64,000 nucleotides of DNA. Origin: JABDOU01 sp041567895 (GTDB lineage Bacteria; Actinomycetota; Acidimicrobiia; Spongiisociales; SHLN01). Where the stretch lies: contig JBFGAX010000006.1 of assembly GCA_041567895.1 (NCBI GenBank), forward strand, positions 5,973 to 69,972. The letters run 5' to 3'. Numbering within the stretch: position 1 is the stretch's first letter; each line of letters starts with the position of its first letter. The notes below the pieces were generated by a model. It was not told the DNA's origin and did not search any database. It saw only the letters and a list, made by a program, of their open reading frames with translations. The translations under genes were made by a program, and so were the position numbers. This document shows, in pieces, positions 16,422 to 25,570 of this stretch.

Positions 16422-17444
16422 CTATCGTGGCTGGAGTCGGACCTCGGAGGCCTTGACGCTCACCCACACCTGCTCTCCGACTGCGGCCCCGACGGCGGCC
16501 AGGCCGGCATGGGTCACGGTAGCCGTGATATCGATCGGTCCGGCGATACGTAACCGGGCGAGATCGAAGCTGGTGTCTGACGAGGCGATGGTGCCGATCC
16601 AGGCGTTGCGGGGACTTCCCTCGGGTTTCCGGCTGTGCAGTGACACCGCTCGCGGGTGCACGGTCACATATACCGATCCCCGCACGAAATCTGCTGACGA
16701 CAGTACAGCCTCTCCCACGAGTACGCCTTCGTTGGTGGCGGTTCCGGAGTAGAGATTGAGCCCGACCAGCTCGGCTACGTAAGCAGATTGCGGCCGGGTC
16801 GTGAGCGTCTCAACAGTTCCGTCCTGAGTGACAGCTCCATGCTCGAGTACCACAATTCTCTCTCCGATGGTCGCCGATTCCCCGGGATCGTGAGTGACGA
16901 CGAGTGCCGGAACCCCCATGACTGCCAGAGCGTCCTGGATCTGCTTCCGTAAAACGGGTCGCCGCTCCGCGTCTACCGCGGAGAGCGGTTCGTCGAGAAG
17001 CACCACGTCAGGGTTGCGAGCAAAGGCGCGCGCTAGTGCCGTTCGTTGTCGTTCGCCGCCGGAAAGTTGGGTGGGGTATTGATGTCGAAGACCGGTGAGA
17101 TCAAATTGTTCGAGCCAGATCTCTGGATCTGCGGATGTCCCGAGTGCAACGTTCGAGGCAATGTCGAGATGGGGGAGAAGCAGATCGTCTTGAAACACCA
17201 TGCCAATCGATCGCAGTTCCGTTGGTAGGGAGACACCGTTTCGCAACCAGGGTTCACCGTTGCAAACGATGTGCCCACGAGCCGTGGGTTCCAGTCCTGC
17301 TATGCACCGCAGCAAGGTCGACTTGCCTGCGCCATTGGGACCGACGACGGCCACGGTCTCGGCACCGATCGCAGTCTGCACCCGAAGCGAAAACTCGGCG
17401 CGATCGAATTCGATGTCGATTTCGAGGGTCACTTCCGAATCCAT
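16422..17444 (-). CDS. modC: Molybdate ABC transporter ATP-binding protein
   Basis: The 340-residue product starts at the ATG at 17444, which overlaps the end of modB by 16 bases. It has Walker A GPNGAGKST at residues 35-43, signature QLSGGERQR, Walker B VVLLDEPLSAVD and a TTHD-type switch (VTHDPGES). A TOBE/Mop domain (about residues 275-340) has two oxyanion-binding repeats. TOBE plus the adjacent modA and modB identify it as ModC, which energises molybdate uptake. The very long open frame upstream in this phase only shadows modB. Confidence 0.92.
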   Translation of the reverse strand: MDSEVTLEIDIEFDRAEFSLRVQTAIGAETVAVVGPNGAGKSTLLRCIAGLEPTARGHIVCNGEPWLRNGVSLPTELRSIGMVFQDDLLLPHLDIASNVALGTSADPEIWLEQFDLTGLRHQYPTQLSGGERQRTALARAFARNPDVVLLDEPLSAVDAERRPVLRKQIQDALAVMGVPALVVTHDPGESATIGERIVVLEHGAVTQDGTVETLTTRPQSAYVAELVGLNLYSGTATNEGVLVGEAVLSSADFVRGSVYVTVHPRAVSLHSRKPEGSPRNAWIGTIASSDTSFDLARLRIAGPIDITATVTHAGLAAVGAAVGEQVWVSVKASEVRLQPR

Positions 17445-18199
17445 CCAACGCGAGTAACTGCTGCCGCTGCGACGGCAACGGCGACGGCCAGCAGGCTCAG
17501 GGCGACAGCTTCGTCGATTCCTCGTTCCAGGCCGAGGAAGACGGCTAGCGGCAAGGTTTGCGTGACCTGCGGTCGGTTGCCTGCAAAGGTTATGGTGGCA
17601 CCGAATTCGCCTATGGCTCGACTCCAGGTGAGGGCGGCTCCTGCGAGGATGGCATTGCGAGACATCGGCAAAACGATGTTCGACATTCGCTCCCACGGTC
17701 GAAGTCCGAGGGTTTTTCCCATGTCCAGGTAGCCAGGATCGAGCTGACGAAAGCCGGCCTCGGCAGCCAGAACCAGCAGGGGCATGGAAACAAACAGGAC
17801 GGCTACGACAGCACCCGCCGTGGTGAACGAAAGAGCGATTCCTACCCGTTCGGCCACAGCACCGAATAGTCCGCGCCGGCCGTAGGCGGCGGTGAGAGCC
17901 ACGCCGCTCACCACCGGTGGCAACACGATCGGGATGAGGAGCAACCCCCTCGTTACCTGAACCCAAACGCTGGTCGACCGGGACAACAACCAGGCCAGGG
18001 GCAAGCCGAGTACGACCGCAATCAGGGTGGCAATCGAGCTCACAGCTATCGAGAGAATCAATGGATTCCAGCCAGCTGACAGACTCTCGCCAATTGTCGA
18101 CCAGGGCGCTCGCAGCAGCAGCGCCAGCACCGGGACGGCCAGGAACAGGACCCCGGCCATCGCCGCGAGGACACTTCCGATTCTGAATGCCTTGCTCAC
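17429..18199 (-). CDS. modB: Molybdate ABC transporter permease
   Basis: The 256-residue protein has about six hydrophobic helices and the permease EAA loop (AAEAGFRQLDPGYLDMGKTLGL) that docks with the ATPase. The late SRAIGEFGATITFAGN is diagnostic of ModB/CysT-type permeases. Its ATG overlaps the modA stop (ATGA, 18196-18199) and its own end overlaps modC, so the three genes are translationally coupled. Confidence 0.93.
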   Translation of the reverse strand: MSKAFRIGSVLAAMAGVLFLAVPVLALLLRAPWSTIGESLSAGWNPLILSIAVSSIATLIAVVLGLPLAWLLSRSTSVWVQVTRGLLLIPIVLPPVVSGVALTAAYGRRGLFGAVAERVGIALSFTTAGAVVAVLFVSMPLLVLAAEAGFRQLDPGYLDMGKTLGLRPWERMSNIVLPMSRNAILAGAALTWSRAIGEFGATITFAGNRPQVTQTLPLAVFLGLERGIDEAVALSLLAVAVAVAAAAVTRVGWIRK

Positions 18200-18894
18200 G
18201 AAGATCTCTCGAGCCCGGCGGCTTCGAAGACGGACTGAGCTTCGTCACCGTACAAATACGCAATCAGCGGCCCCAGGTCGTCACGAGTAACGGAGACGCC
18301 GATCCAATAGCTGGTAGGACTGTTGGGAATCGGGATGGCCTCAACGCCCTCAACTGCTCCGTCTGAGAGATATCCGATGCCGGCGTCAGCCTCGCCGTTT
18401 GCGATGCGACCGATCAGCTGACGCGCTGAGGTCTCCCAGCTCACTGGTCGCAGGTCCGCCGCCCCTGCGAGGTCGGCCGTGTAGCGCCCTAGTGGAACCT
18501 CGGGGGCCGCAAGGACAAGTCGATCTACGGTTGCCAGCGACGCAACAGAATCCAAACCAAGCGGGTTTCCGGTTTCGACGATGATGGCCAGCTGATTGAA
18601 CGCCACCGGCGCTGACTCGATCGTGATCAACCCGGTCGACGCAATCGGTTCCAGCGTTTGGCGATCCGCAGCAATGATGACGTCGATGGGTGACCCTGCA
18701 GCAATGGCGGCGACGTGTGCTTGAGAGCCGGCGAGGTCAATTTCCAGGTTCATTCCCAGGGCTGCCTCGGCTGTGGTTTCGATCGACGAGAGTGCCTCGG
18801 CCAGGGATGAGGCGGCTGCCAGAACGACGGTGTCGCGTGCGGTACAACTCGAGAGAACGAAAGCCATCATCACGAATCTGGTAGCGAGCTTCAT
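18196..18894 (-). CDS. modA: Molybdate-binding lipoprotein
   Basis: The product is a 232-residue extracytoplasmic solute-binding protein. The signal peptide ends in a lipobox (VLSSC), and the mature part has VLAAASSLAEAL, FNQLAIIVETG and ADAGIGYLSDG, as in ModA. It captures molybdate or tungstate for ModBC. I choose the ATG at 18894 over the GTG at 18906 because it gives a more typical signal peptide. Its start lies 37 bases after the HTH-TOBE gene, so the two are probably one operon. Confidence 0.9.
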   Translation of the reverse strand: MKLATRFVMMAFVLSSCTARDTVVLAAASSLAEALSSIETTAEAALGMNLEIDLAGSQAHVAAIAAGSPIDVIIAADRQTLEPIASTGLITIESAPVAFNQLAIIVETGNPLGLDSVASLATVDRLVLAAPEVPLGRYTADLAGAADLRPVSWETSARQLIGRIANGEADAGIGYLSDGAVEGVEAIPIPNSPTSYWIGVSVTRDDLGPLIAYLYGDEAQSVFEAAGLERSS

Positions 18895-18931
18895 CAACCG
18901 CAGCACCCACCGTGGGTGCTAGAAACCGCGA

Positions 18932-19324
18932 TCACGGCCCGGCCTCGACGATGACATTGGTGGCCTTGACGACAGCCGTTGCTCGCATCCCTGGTTTGAG
19001 CGCCAGGTCACGTACCGCTTCTGCTGTGTGAAGGCTCACAAGACGATGGGGACCGGCCTGTATCTCGACGGTCGCTGAGATTTCGTTCGAAGTCACCGCA
19101 ACGACGATCCCGGAAAATCGGTTTCTCGCGGATTGGCGTGCCAACCACGGGCTGTCCTCGGTACCCCGCATTTGCACGATGAAGTCGGCAAGCGCCGTCC
19201 CGTCGATGAGCCGGTGTCCGGCGTCGTTTCGGGTGGCCGGCAAGCGCTTGGCGTCGATCCATCTCCGTACTGTGTCGGCGCTGACGCCGAGTAACTGAGC
19301 TGCCTCTCCCATGCGATAATGCAT
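18932..19324 (-). CDS. HTH-TOBE molybdate-responsive regulator
   Basis: The 130-residue protein has a MerR/excisionase-like helix-turn-helix at the N-terminus (MGEAAQLLGVSADTVRRWIDAKRLPATR). A single TOBE/Mop domain follows (NRFSGIVVAVTSNEISATVEIQ...LKPGMRATAVVKATNVIV). This pairing is common in Actinobacteria and delta-proteobacteria as a molybdate-sensing alternative to ModE. It is first in the mod operon. A TAAGGT -10 box at 19336-19331 puts transcription start on the A of the ATG, so the mRNA should be leaderless. The inverted repeats just upstream suggest autoregulation. Confidence 0.85.
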   Translation of the reverse strand: MHYRMGEAAQLLGVSADTVRRWIDAKRLPATRNDAGHRLIDGTALADFIVQMRGTEDSPWLARQSARNRFSGIVVAVTSNEISATVEIQAGPHRLVSLHTAEAVRDLALKPGMRATAVVKATNVIVEAGP

Positions 19325-19339
19325 GGAAATACCTTAGCG

Positions 19340-19375
19340 TTTGCTAGGCAAATACCCAGAAGACATTTGCAAATG
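19340..19375. promoter_or_regulatory. Paired TTTGC/GCAAA inverted repeats, candidate mod operators
   Basis: Two related inverted repeats lie between the mod operon and yitT-like genes: TTTGC-TAG-GCAAA at 19340-19352 and the perfect palindrome CATTTGCAAATG at 19364-19375. The first lies immediately upstream of the predicted -10 box of the regulator gene, a good position for repression. The sequence differs from the E. coli ModE site. Binding by the HTH-TOBE protein is inference. Confidence 0.5.
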
Positions 19376-19463
19376 CATATGCGGCGGTTCCGCATGGCTG
19401 ACGTATACTGCCGCCGCACCCCCCGGAGATTCTTTGTTCGCCAACCTCACAGCAGAAGTTTTC

Positions 19464-20375
19464 ATGCGTCGTCCGACGCGGCCCCAAATTCTCAAATTGT
19501 TGGCCGATTACGCGTTATTGACCATCGGCGCAATCGCCCTCATCTATGCGTATCGAACCTTCATGCTCCCGTTCGGGATAGCCGGCGGTGGCGTCAGTGG
19601 TTTCGGCCTTCTGGTCAACGAGTGGATCGGGTTCCCACCCGGAATGGCCATGCTGATCGCCAACCTGCCAGTTCTGGTCCTGGGATACCTCCGCCTGGGT
19701 GGTATGCGATTCCTCACACGTACAGCGTTCGTGATTGCGATCTACAACATCGGCGTCGATGCAATACCCGATATCTTCCCCGATCGGATTTCGGACGACC
19801 TGTTGCTCATCGCTCTCTTCGGGGGAGTCGTATCCGGACTCGGGGGAGGCCTCATTTATCGAGCAGGTGGCACGGGTGCAGGAACAGGAGTTGTCAGCCG
19901 AGTCGTCCAGCTCAAAACCGGGTTGCCCGTGAGCCAGATCTACCTTTTGATCGACGGATCAATACTCATCCTGCAAGGCCTCACGTTCGGATGGGAGAAA
20001 GCCCTTTACGGCGTCATCCTCCTTTTCGTGAATGGTCTTGCGGTGGATTACGTGCTCGAAGGGCCGAGTGTTGTGAGGACGGTCACCGTCGTGACGGAGC
20101 AGCCCGATATGCTGGCCGATACGGTCTTTGCCACGATGAACGTTGGTGTGACGGGTTGGAAGGCAACCGGCATGTACACCGACCGGGAGCGTGGGATTCT
20201 GTTTTGCACCGTGAGCCGGTCTGAGGCCAATCGCCTGGTGGAGGCCATCCGTGCCGCCGATCCATCGTCGTTCGCCGTGATCGGCAACGCTCACCAACGT
20301 CGGGGTGGGCTGATCAGATCGGGAGTACCTGCTACGGAGCCTGCGCTGAATATCTCGGAAGTACCCGTCGCCTAG
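19464..20375 (+). CDS. YitT family membrane protein
   Basis: The ATG at 19464 gives 303 residues. Five or six helices contain the YitT repeat GIAGGGVSGFGLL and GGVVSGLGGGLIYRAGGTGAGTGVV. A cytoplasmic C-terminal DUF2179-like domain follows (about residues 205-280, VTEQPDMLADTVFATMNVGVT). The function of YitT proteins is not settled; transport is suspected. The open frame reaches back to 19341, but the family start and a TATACT -10-like box at 19404-19409 support 19464. Confidence 0.88.
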   Translation: MRRPTRPQILKLLADYALLTIGAIALIYAYRTFMLPFGIAGGGVSGFGLLVNEWIGFPPGMAMLIANLPVLVLGYLRLGGMRFLTRTAFVIAIYNIGVDAIPDIFPDRISDDLLLIALFGGVVSGLGGGLIYRAGGTGAGTGVVSRVVQLKTGLPVSQIYLLIDGSILILQGLTFGWEKALYGVILLFVNGLAVDYVLEGPSVVRTVTVVTEQPDMLADTVFATMNVGVTGWKATGMYTDRERGILFCTVSRSEANRLVEAIRAADPSSFAVIGNAHQRRGGLIRSGVPATEPALNISEVPVA

Positions 20376-20387
20376 GAGACAGGTACC

Positions 20388-21443
20388 TCACACCTCCTGG
20401 AACAGGTACGGTCGCAACACGTCCACCCGCTCCTCAAATCCATCCGGATGCAGGTACCACAGAACCGCCGTGATCGAAGACAACAGTGCGTTGCCGTCCT
20501 GCGGCGTGAAGCAGAACCCGACGAGTTCGTTTCCGTTGCGAACAGCCAGGGTCTCGGTCGGGATCACGGTCTGGCTCAAAATCCGCCCGTACCATCCGTG
20601 ATCGCGTCCGAACGAGAATATCTGGTTGGCCGATTGCTTGTAGGTGGTCGCCATTCTCGTGTTGGCCATGATTTTTTCCATGGCCGAGTCGACCGAAATT
20701 TCGTGGTCGAGCTCGAGGCTGAACCACAGCGAGTGCATGTACTGGGTGGGGACTTTGATAGCCGACGACCACACGTTCAGATCGTGTCCGAGGGTTGCGA
20801 ACAGATCATGAGCATCCCGAGCGTGATGGGTCCCGAACCGTTCGTCTCCATGGCCGCCGACGGTCGGAGACGGGTTGAACGATCCATCCTGGCTGATGTC
20901 GTTCGCACGTCTCATGCAGAGAAAACGGCCTGATTGCAGCCTGCTGGTTCCGTCTTCGTCGAGGGCGAGGGTCTTGATGAGCGACGAGATGTTGTGGGTA
21001 TTGCATGAAACGATCTGGATGAACCTGTCTTCCTCGCGCACCAGAGCTTCGTCGTTGATCCCTCTCGCATACATCTTTCCAAAGCCGTATTCGGAACCCT
21101 GGGCCAGAAATCCGATGGGTCCATCTAGATGGCTGTATTGAGCATCCTTGTTCTTGTTTCCGACGGGTGTGCAGTCGATCACGATCGATGCCCGCGACAG
21201 TGCTTCATGGGCTTCCCATTTCGGAGAGATACCAAGTGACTCGAATCCGCTCCACCGATCGTCATCAACGGCCAGTACGGCTCCCCGGCGAACGAGGTCG
21301 TCGATTTTGGAGCGTTCCTCGATGAGTGGTGTTCGTTTGTGAAACGTGACCTCATCGATACCGAAAGCTTCCCGGTTGTCAACGAGGAGACCGATGAGTG
21401 GTTCGCCGATGGTTCCGGTGCCAACCACGTGGACGATGTTCAT
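20388..21443 (-). CDS. Archaeal-type (type II) glyceraldehyde-3-phosphate dehydrogenase
   Basis: The 351-residue protein has a Rossmann start (VHVVGTGTIGEPLI), IVIDCTPVGN, a QGSEYGFGK stretch and SCNTH with presumed catalytic Cys147. The downstream region MRRANDISQDGSFNPSPTVGGHG corresponds to the archaeal RRGADP...PNPP region. The overall order matches archaeal type II GAPDH rather than the bacterial GapA family, which has SCTTN. It would interconvert glyceraldehyde-3-phosphate and 1,3-bisphosphoglycerate. It follows glpX by three bases and is probably co-transcribed, which suggests a gluconeogenic role. The archaeal T-T after SCN is replaced by T-H. Confidence 0.8.
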   Translation of the reverse strand: MNIVHVVGTGTIGEPLIGLLVDNREAFGIDEVTFHKRTPLIEERSKIDDLVRRGAVLAVDDDRWSGFESLGISPKWEAHEALSRASIVIDCTPVGNKNKDAQYSHLDGPIGFLAQGSEYGFGKMYARGINDEALVREEDRFIQIVSCNTHNISSLIKTLALDEDGTSRLQSGRFLCMRRANDISQDGSFNPSPTVGGHGDERFGTHHARDAHDLFATLGHDLNVWSSAIKVPTQYMHSLWFSLELDHEISVDSAMEKIMANTRMATTYKQSANQIFSFGRDHGWYGRILSQTVIPTETLAVRNGNELVGFCFTPQDGNALLSSITAVLWYLHPDGFEERVDVLRPYLFQEV

Positions 21444-21446
21444 TCC

Positions 21447-22457
21447 TTACTCCTGAATGTCGGTTGTCGGCTGTTCGCTGATCAACGCACTTATCTTCCG
21501 TAGTTTGCTGAGGTCATGCCTGGCGCTCATTCGTCGGACTGCTCCGGTTTTGGATCGCATGACCATCGATTCTGTGATGACCTGGCTGCCGCGAAACTGA
21601 ACTCCGGATAACCATTCTCCATCTGTTACCCCCGTTGCGGCAAAATATACATTGTCAGAGTCGACAAGGTCCGTATGGGTCAGCACAGACGTGATGTCCC
21701 GGCCGGTCTCGAGCGCATATGCTTCTTCGGCCTCCGAGCGTGGCCACAGACGACACTGAATGTCACCCCCGAGGCATTTGAGGGCTGCAGCCGACAACAC
21801 GGCTTCCGGGGATCCTCCGATTCCGAACAGAATGTCGATTCCGGAGTTTTCGATCGCGGTGGCAATCGATGCGGCGACATCCCCGTCCTGGATGAGCCGG
21901 ATCCGTGCTCCCGCTGCCCGCACCGCATCGATGAACTTGTCGTTCCTCGGTCGCTGGAGGATGATGGCGGTCACGTCCTCGATCGATTTTTCCATGGCTT
22001 TTGCTACCTGGGCGAGGTTGTGTGCCACGGGTGCATCGAGTTCGATCGTTCCGGCTGCTTCCGGACCAACGGCGATCTTGTCCATGTACACGAGGCTTCC
22101 CGGCGAGTACATCGTTCCCGTTTCAGAGAGAGCAATCACCGACACCGCACCTGGCTGGCCGTTTGCTGTCAGGGTCGTGCCGTCCAGGGGGTCGACAGCT
22201 ACATCGAGCTTCGGACCACGACCGGTTCCCACCCGCTCGCCGTTTGCGAGCATCGGGGCTTCATCCTTTTCGCCTTCACCGATGACTACGACGCCGTCAA
22301 TGTCGACGTGTTCGAGGATGAGCCTCATGCCGTCCACCGCAGCCTGATCGGCCGCCTCTTTATCACCTCTGCCCTGAAATCGTGCCGCCATGAGCGCGGC
22401 AGTTTCCGTGACCCTTGCCAGGTCGAGCCCCAGGTTTCGCTCAGGTGCTTCCGCCAT
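21447..22457 (-). CDS. glpX: Class II fructose-1,6-bisphosphatase
   Basis: The protein of about 336 residues has IGEGEKDEAPML and VDPLDGTT, the lithium-sensitive phosphatase motifs that bind metal, plus GIGGSPEAVL and WPRSEAEE as in GlpX. It hydrolyses fructose-1,6-bisphosphate, the committed gluconeogenic step, and is the usual FBPase of Actinobacteria. A GTG directly precedes the ATG at 22457 and could be the start instead. It lies 69 bases downstream of aceA on the same strand, so the four genes may be transcribed together. Confidence 0.94.
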   Translation of the reverse strand: MAEAPERNLGLDLARVTETAALMAARFQGRGDKEAADQAAVDGMRLILEHVDIDGVVVIGEGEKDEAPMLANGERVGTGRGPKLDVAVDPLDGTTLTANGQPGAVSVIALSETGTMYSPGSLVYMDKIAVGPEAAGTIELDAPVAHNLAQVAKAMEKSIEDVTAIILQRPRNDKFIDAVRAAGARIRLIQDGDVAASIATAIENSGIDILFGIGGSPEAVLSAAALKCLGGDIQCRLWPRSEAEEAYALETGRDITSVLTHTDLVDSDNVYFAATGVTDGEWLSGVQFRGSQVITESMVMRSKTGAVRRMSARHDLSKLRKISALISEQPTTDIQE

Positions 22458-22526
22458 CACAATTCAGAATATAGGCGATGGTGAGGCTTGCCCGCATTCA
22501 GCGTCGATTTTACGCGTTTGGCGGCG

Positions 22527-23831
22527 TCAATCCGGCTTGGTGGGCGGTGCCTCGAACTGTTCTTCTTCGGTCGAGCCGACCAGAGCCAGGGTGGAGGCAT
22601 CCGAGCCTGACGCGATGACCTGCGCGACCTGATCGAAGTAGCCGGCGCCGACCTCACGTTGATGTCGTGTTGCGGTATATCCGTCATCCTCCATCACGAA
22701 CTCCTGTTCCTGGAGATCGACGTAGGCCGGCATGCCGTCCGTGGCATAGCTCTTCGCCAGTTCGAACATGCCGGCGTTCAAGGCGTGGAACCCTGCCAAC
22801 GTGATGAACTGGTACTTGTATCCCATGGCACCCAGTTCCTTTTGGAAAATGGCAATGGTGGCGTCGTCGAGGTGTCGCTTCCAATTGAACGATGGCGAAC
22901 AGTTGTACGCCATCATCTTGCCCGGATGGGCAGCTTGCAGCTGCTCGGCGAAATCCCGGGCAACCTCTAAATCCGGGGTGCTGGTTTCACACCACACGAG
23001 GTCCGCGTACGGGGCGTATGCGATCGCTCGTGACACGGCCTGGTCCATTCCGTTGTTGACTCGATGGAATCCTTCGGCGGTCCGCTCGCCGGTCAGAAAC
23101 GGCTGATCCCGCTCATCGATGTCGGAGGTGATCATGTCGGCTCCGAGTGAATCGGTTCGTGCGACGATGACGAGATCGACACCCAACACGTCGGCGGCGA
23201 GACGGGCTGCGACGAGGCCCCGAATGTGTTGCTGGGTAGGGATCAGGACCTTGCCGCCCATGTGGCCACACTTCTTTTCCGAAGCCAGCTGATCCTCGAG
23301 GTGAATGCCTGCCGCGCCTGCCTCGATATAGGACTTCACGAGCTCAAAGACGTTGAGAGCGCCTCCGAAGCCGGCTTCGGCATCGGCCATGATGGGCAGC
23401 ATCCAGTCCCGGGAGACCTTTCCCTCCGCCCATTCAATCTGGTCAGCGCGCATGAGCGCATTGTTGATGCGTTCGACCAGTTTCGGTCCGCTATTGACGG
23501 GGTAGAGGCTCTGATCGGGGTAGACGTTGCCGCTGAGGTTTGCATCGCCGGCGACCTGCCAACCGGAGAGGTAAATGGACTTGAGCCCGGCTCTGGCCAT
23601 CTGAACCGCCTGGCCGCCTGTCATTGCGCCGAGCGACCGAACGAAATCGCCACTGGTCAGCATCGCCCACAACTTCTCGGCGCCTGTTCTGCTGATCGTG
23701 TGGTCTTTGCGGATCGAACCTCGCAATCGCACGACGTCCGCGGCGCTGTAGGGCCTGTCGATGCCATGCCAGCGTGGATTGTGTGCCCAATCCTGTTCCA
23801 GTGCCTCAATCTCTTGTTGCATGGTCGTCAT
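22527..23831 (-). CDS. aceA: Isocitrate lyase
   Basis: The 434-residue protein has the ICL signature KKCGH with catalytic Cys188, SGWQVAGDAN, and VIVARTDS in the TIM barrel. Length matches the short bacterial form. It splits isocitrate into succinate and glyoxylate, and with malate synthase 31 bases upstream it forms the glyoxylate shunt. The C-terminal EEEQF is ordinary. The divergent RamB-like gene probably controls the pair. Confidence 0.96.
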   Translation of the reverse strand: MTTMQQEIEALEQDWAHNPRWHGIDRPYSAADVVRLRGSIRKDHTISRTGAEKLWAMLTSGDFVRSLGAMTGGQAVQMARAGLKSIYLSGWQVAGDANLSGNVYPDQSLYPVNSGPKLVERINNALMRADQIEWAEGKVSRDWMLPIMADAEAGFGGALNVFELVKSYIEAGAAGIHLEDQLASEKKCGHMGGKVLIPTQQHIRGLVAARLAADVLGVDLVIVARTDSLGADMITSDIDERDQPFLTGERTAEGFHRVNNGMDQAVSRAIAYAPYADLVWCETSTPDLEVARDFAEQLQAAHPGKMMAYNCSPSFNWKRHLDDATIAIFQKELGAMGYKYQFITLAGFHALNAGMFELAKSYATDGMPAYVDLQEQEFVMEDDGYTATRHQREVGAGYFDQVAQVIASGSDASTLALVGSTEEEQFEAPPTKPD

Positions 23832-23862
23832 GTGCGATTGTCTCCTTCGTCGAAACGTTTCT

Positions 23863-25464
<1,602 letters not shown>

Positions 25465-25504
25465 GGGAACATAATTGTGCCGAATATTTCACCAATCCAA
25501 TCAG

Positions 25505-25535
25505 GTTGCGTTATAAGATTGTCAAAAGTTGCGTT
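25505..25535. promoter_or_regulatory. Direct repeat of GTTGCGTT in ace/ramB intergenic region
   Basis: GTTGCGTT occurs at 25505-25512 and 25528-25535, 23 bp apart, roughly two helical turns. The second copy sits in AAAAGTTGCGTTTTC, which resembles the A-rich TTTGCAAA-type RamB sites of Corynebacterium. These are candidate sites for the adjacent regulator. Confidence 0.4.
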
Positions 25536-25547
25536 TTCGAGAAGAAC

Positions 25548-25563
25548 GTTGATAACAATCAAC
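25548..25563. promoter_or_regulatory. Inverted repeat GTTGAT-AACA-ATCAAC before ramB-like gene
   Basis: A perfect 6-bp inverted repeat with a 4-base spacer overlaps a TAACAAT -10-like sequence 8-23 bases before the ATG of the regulator. The position suits autorepression, though the protein that binds is unknown. Confidence 0.4.
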
Positions 25564-25570
25564 GCGATCG

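Noticed and set aside
16422..18263. 613-codon open frame covering modB and modC
   Set aside because: Only its last 340 codons are ModC; the earlier part is out-of-frame modB sequence of low complexity.
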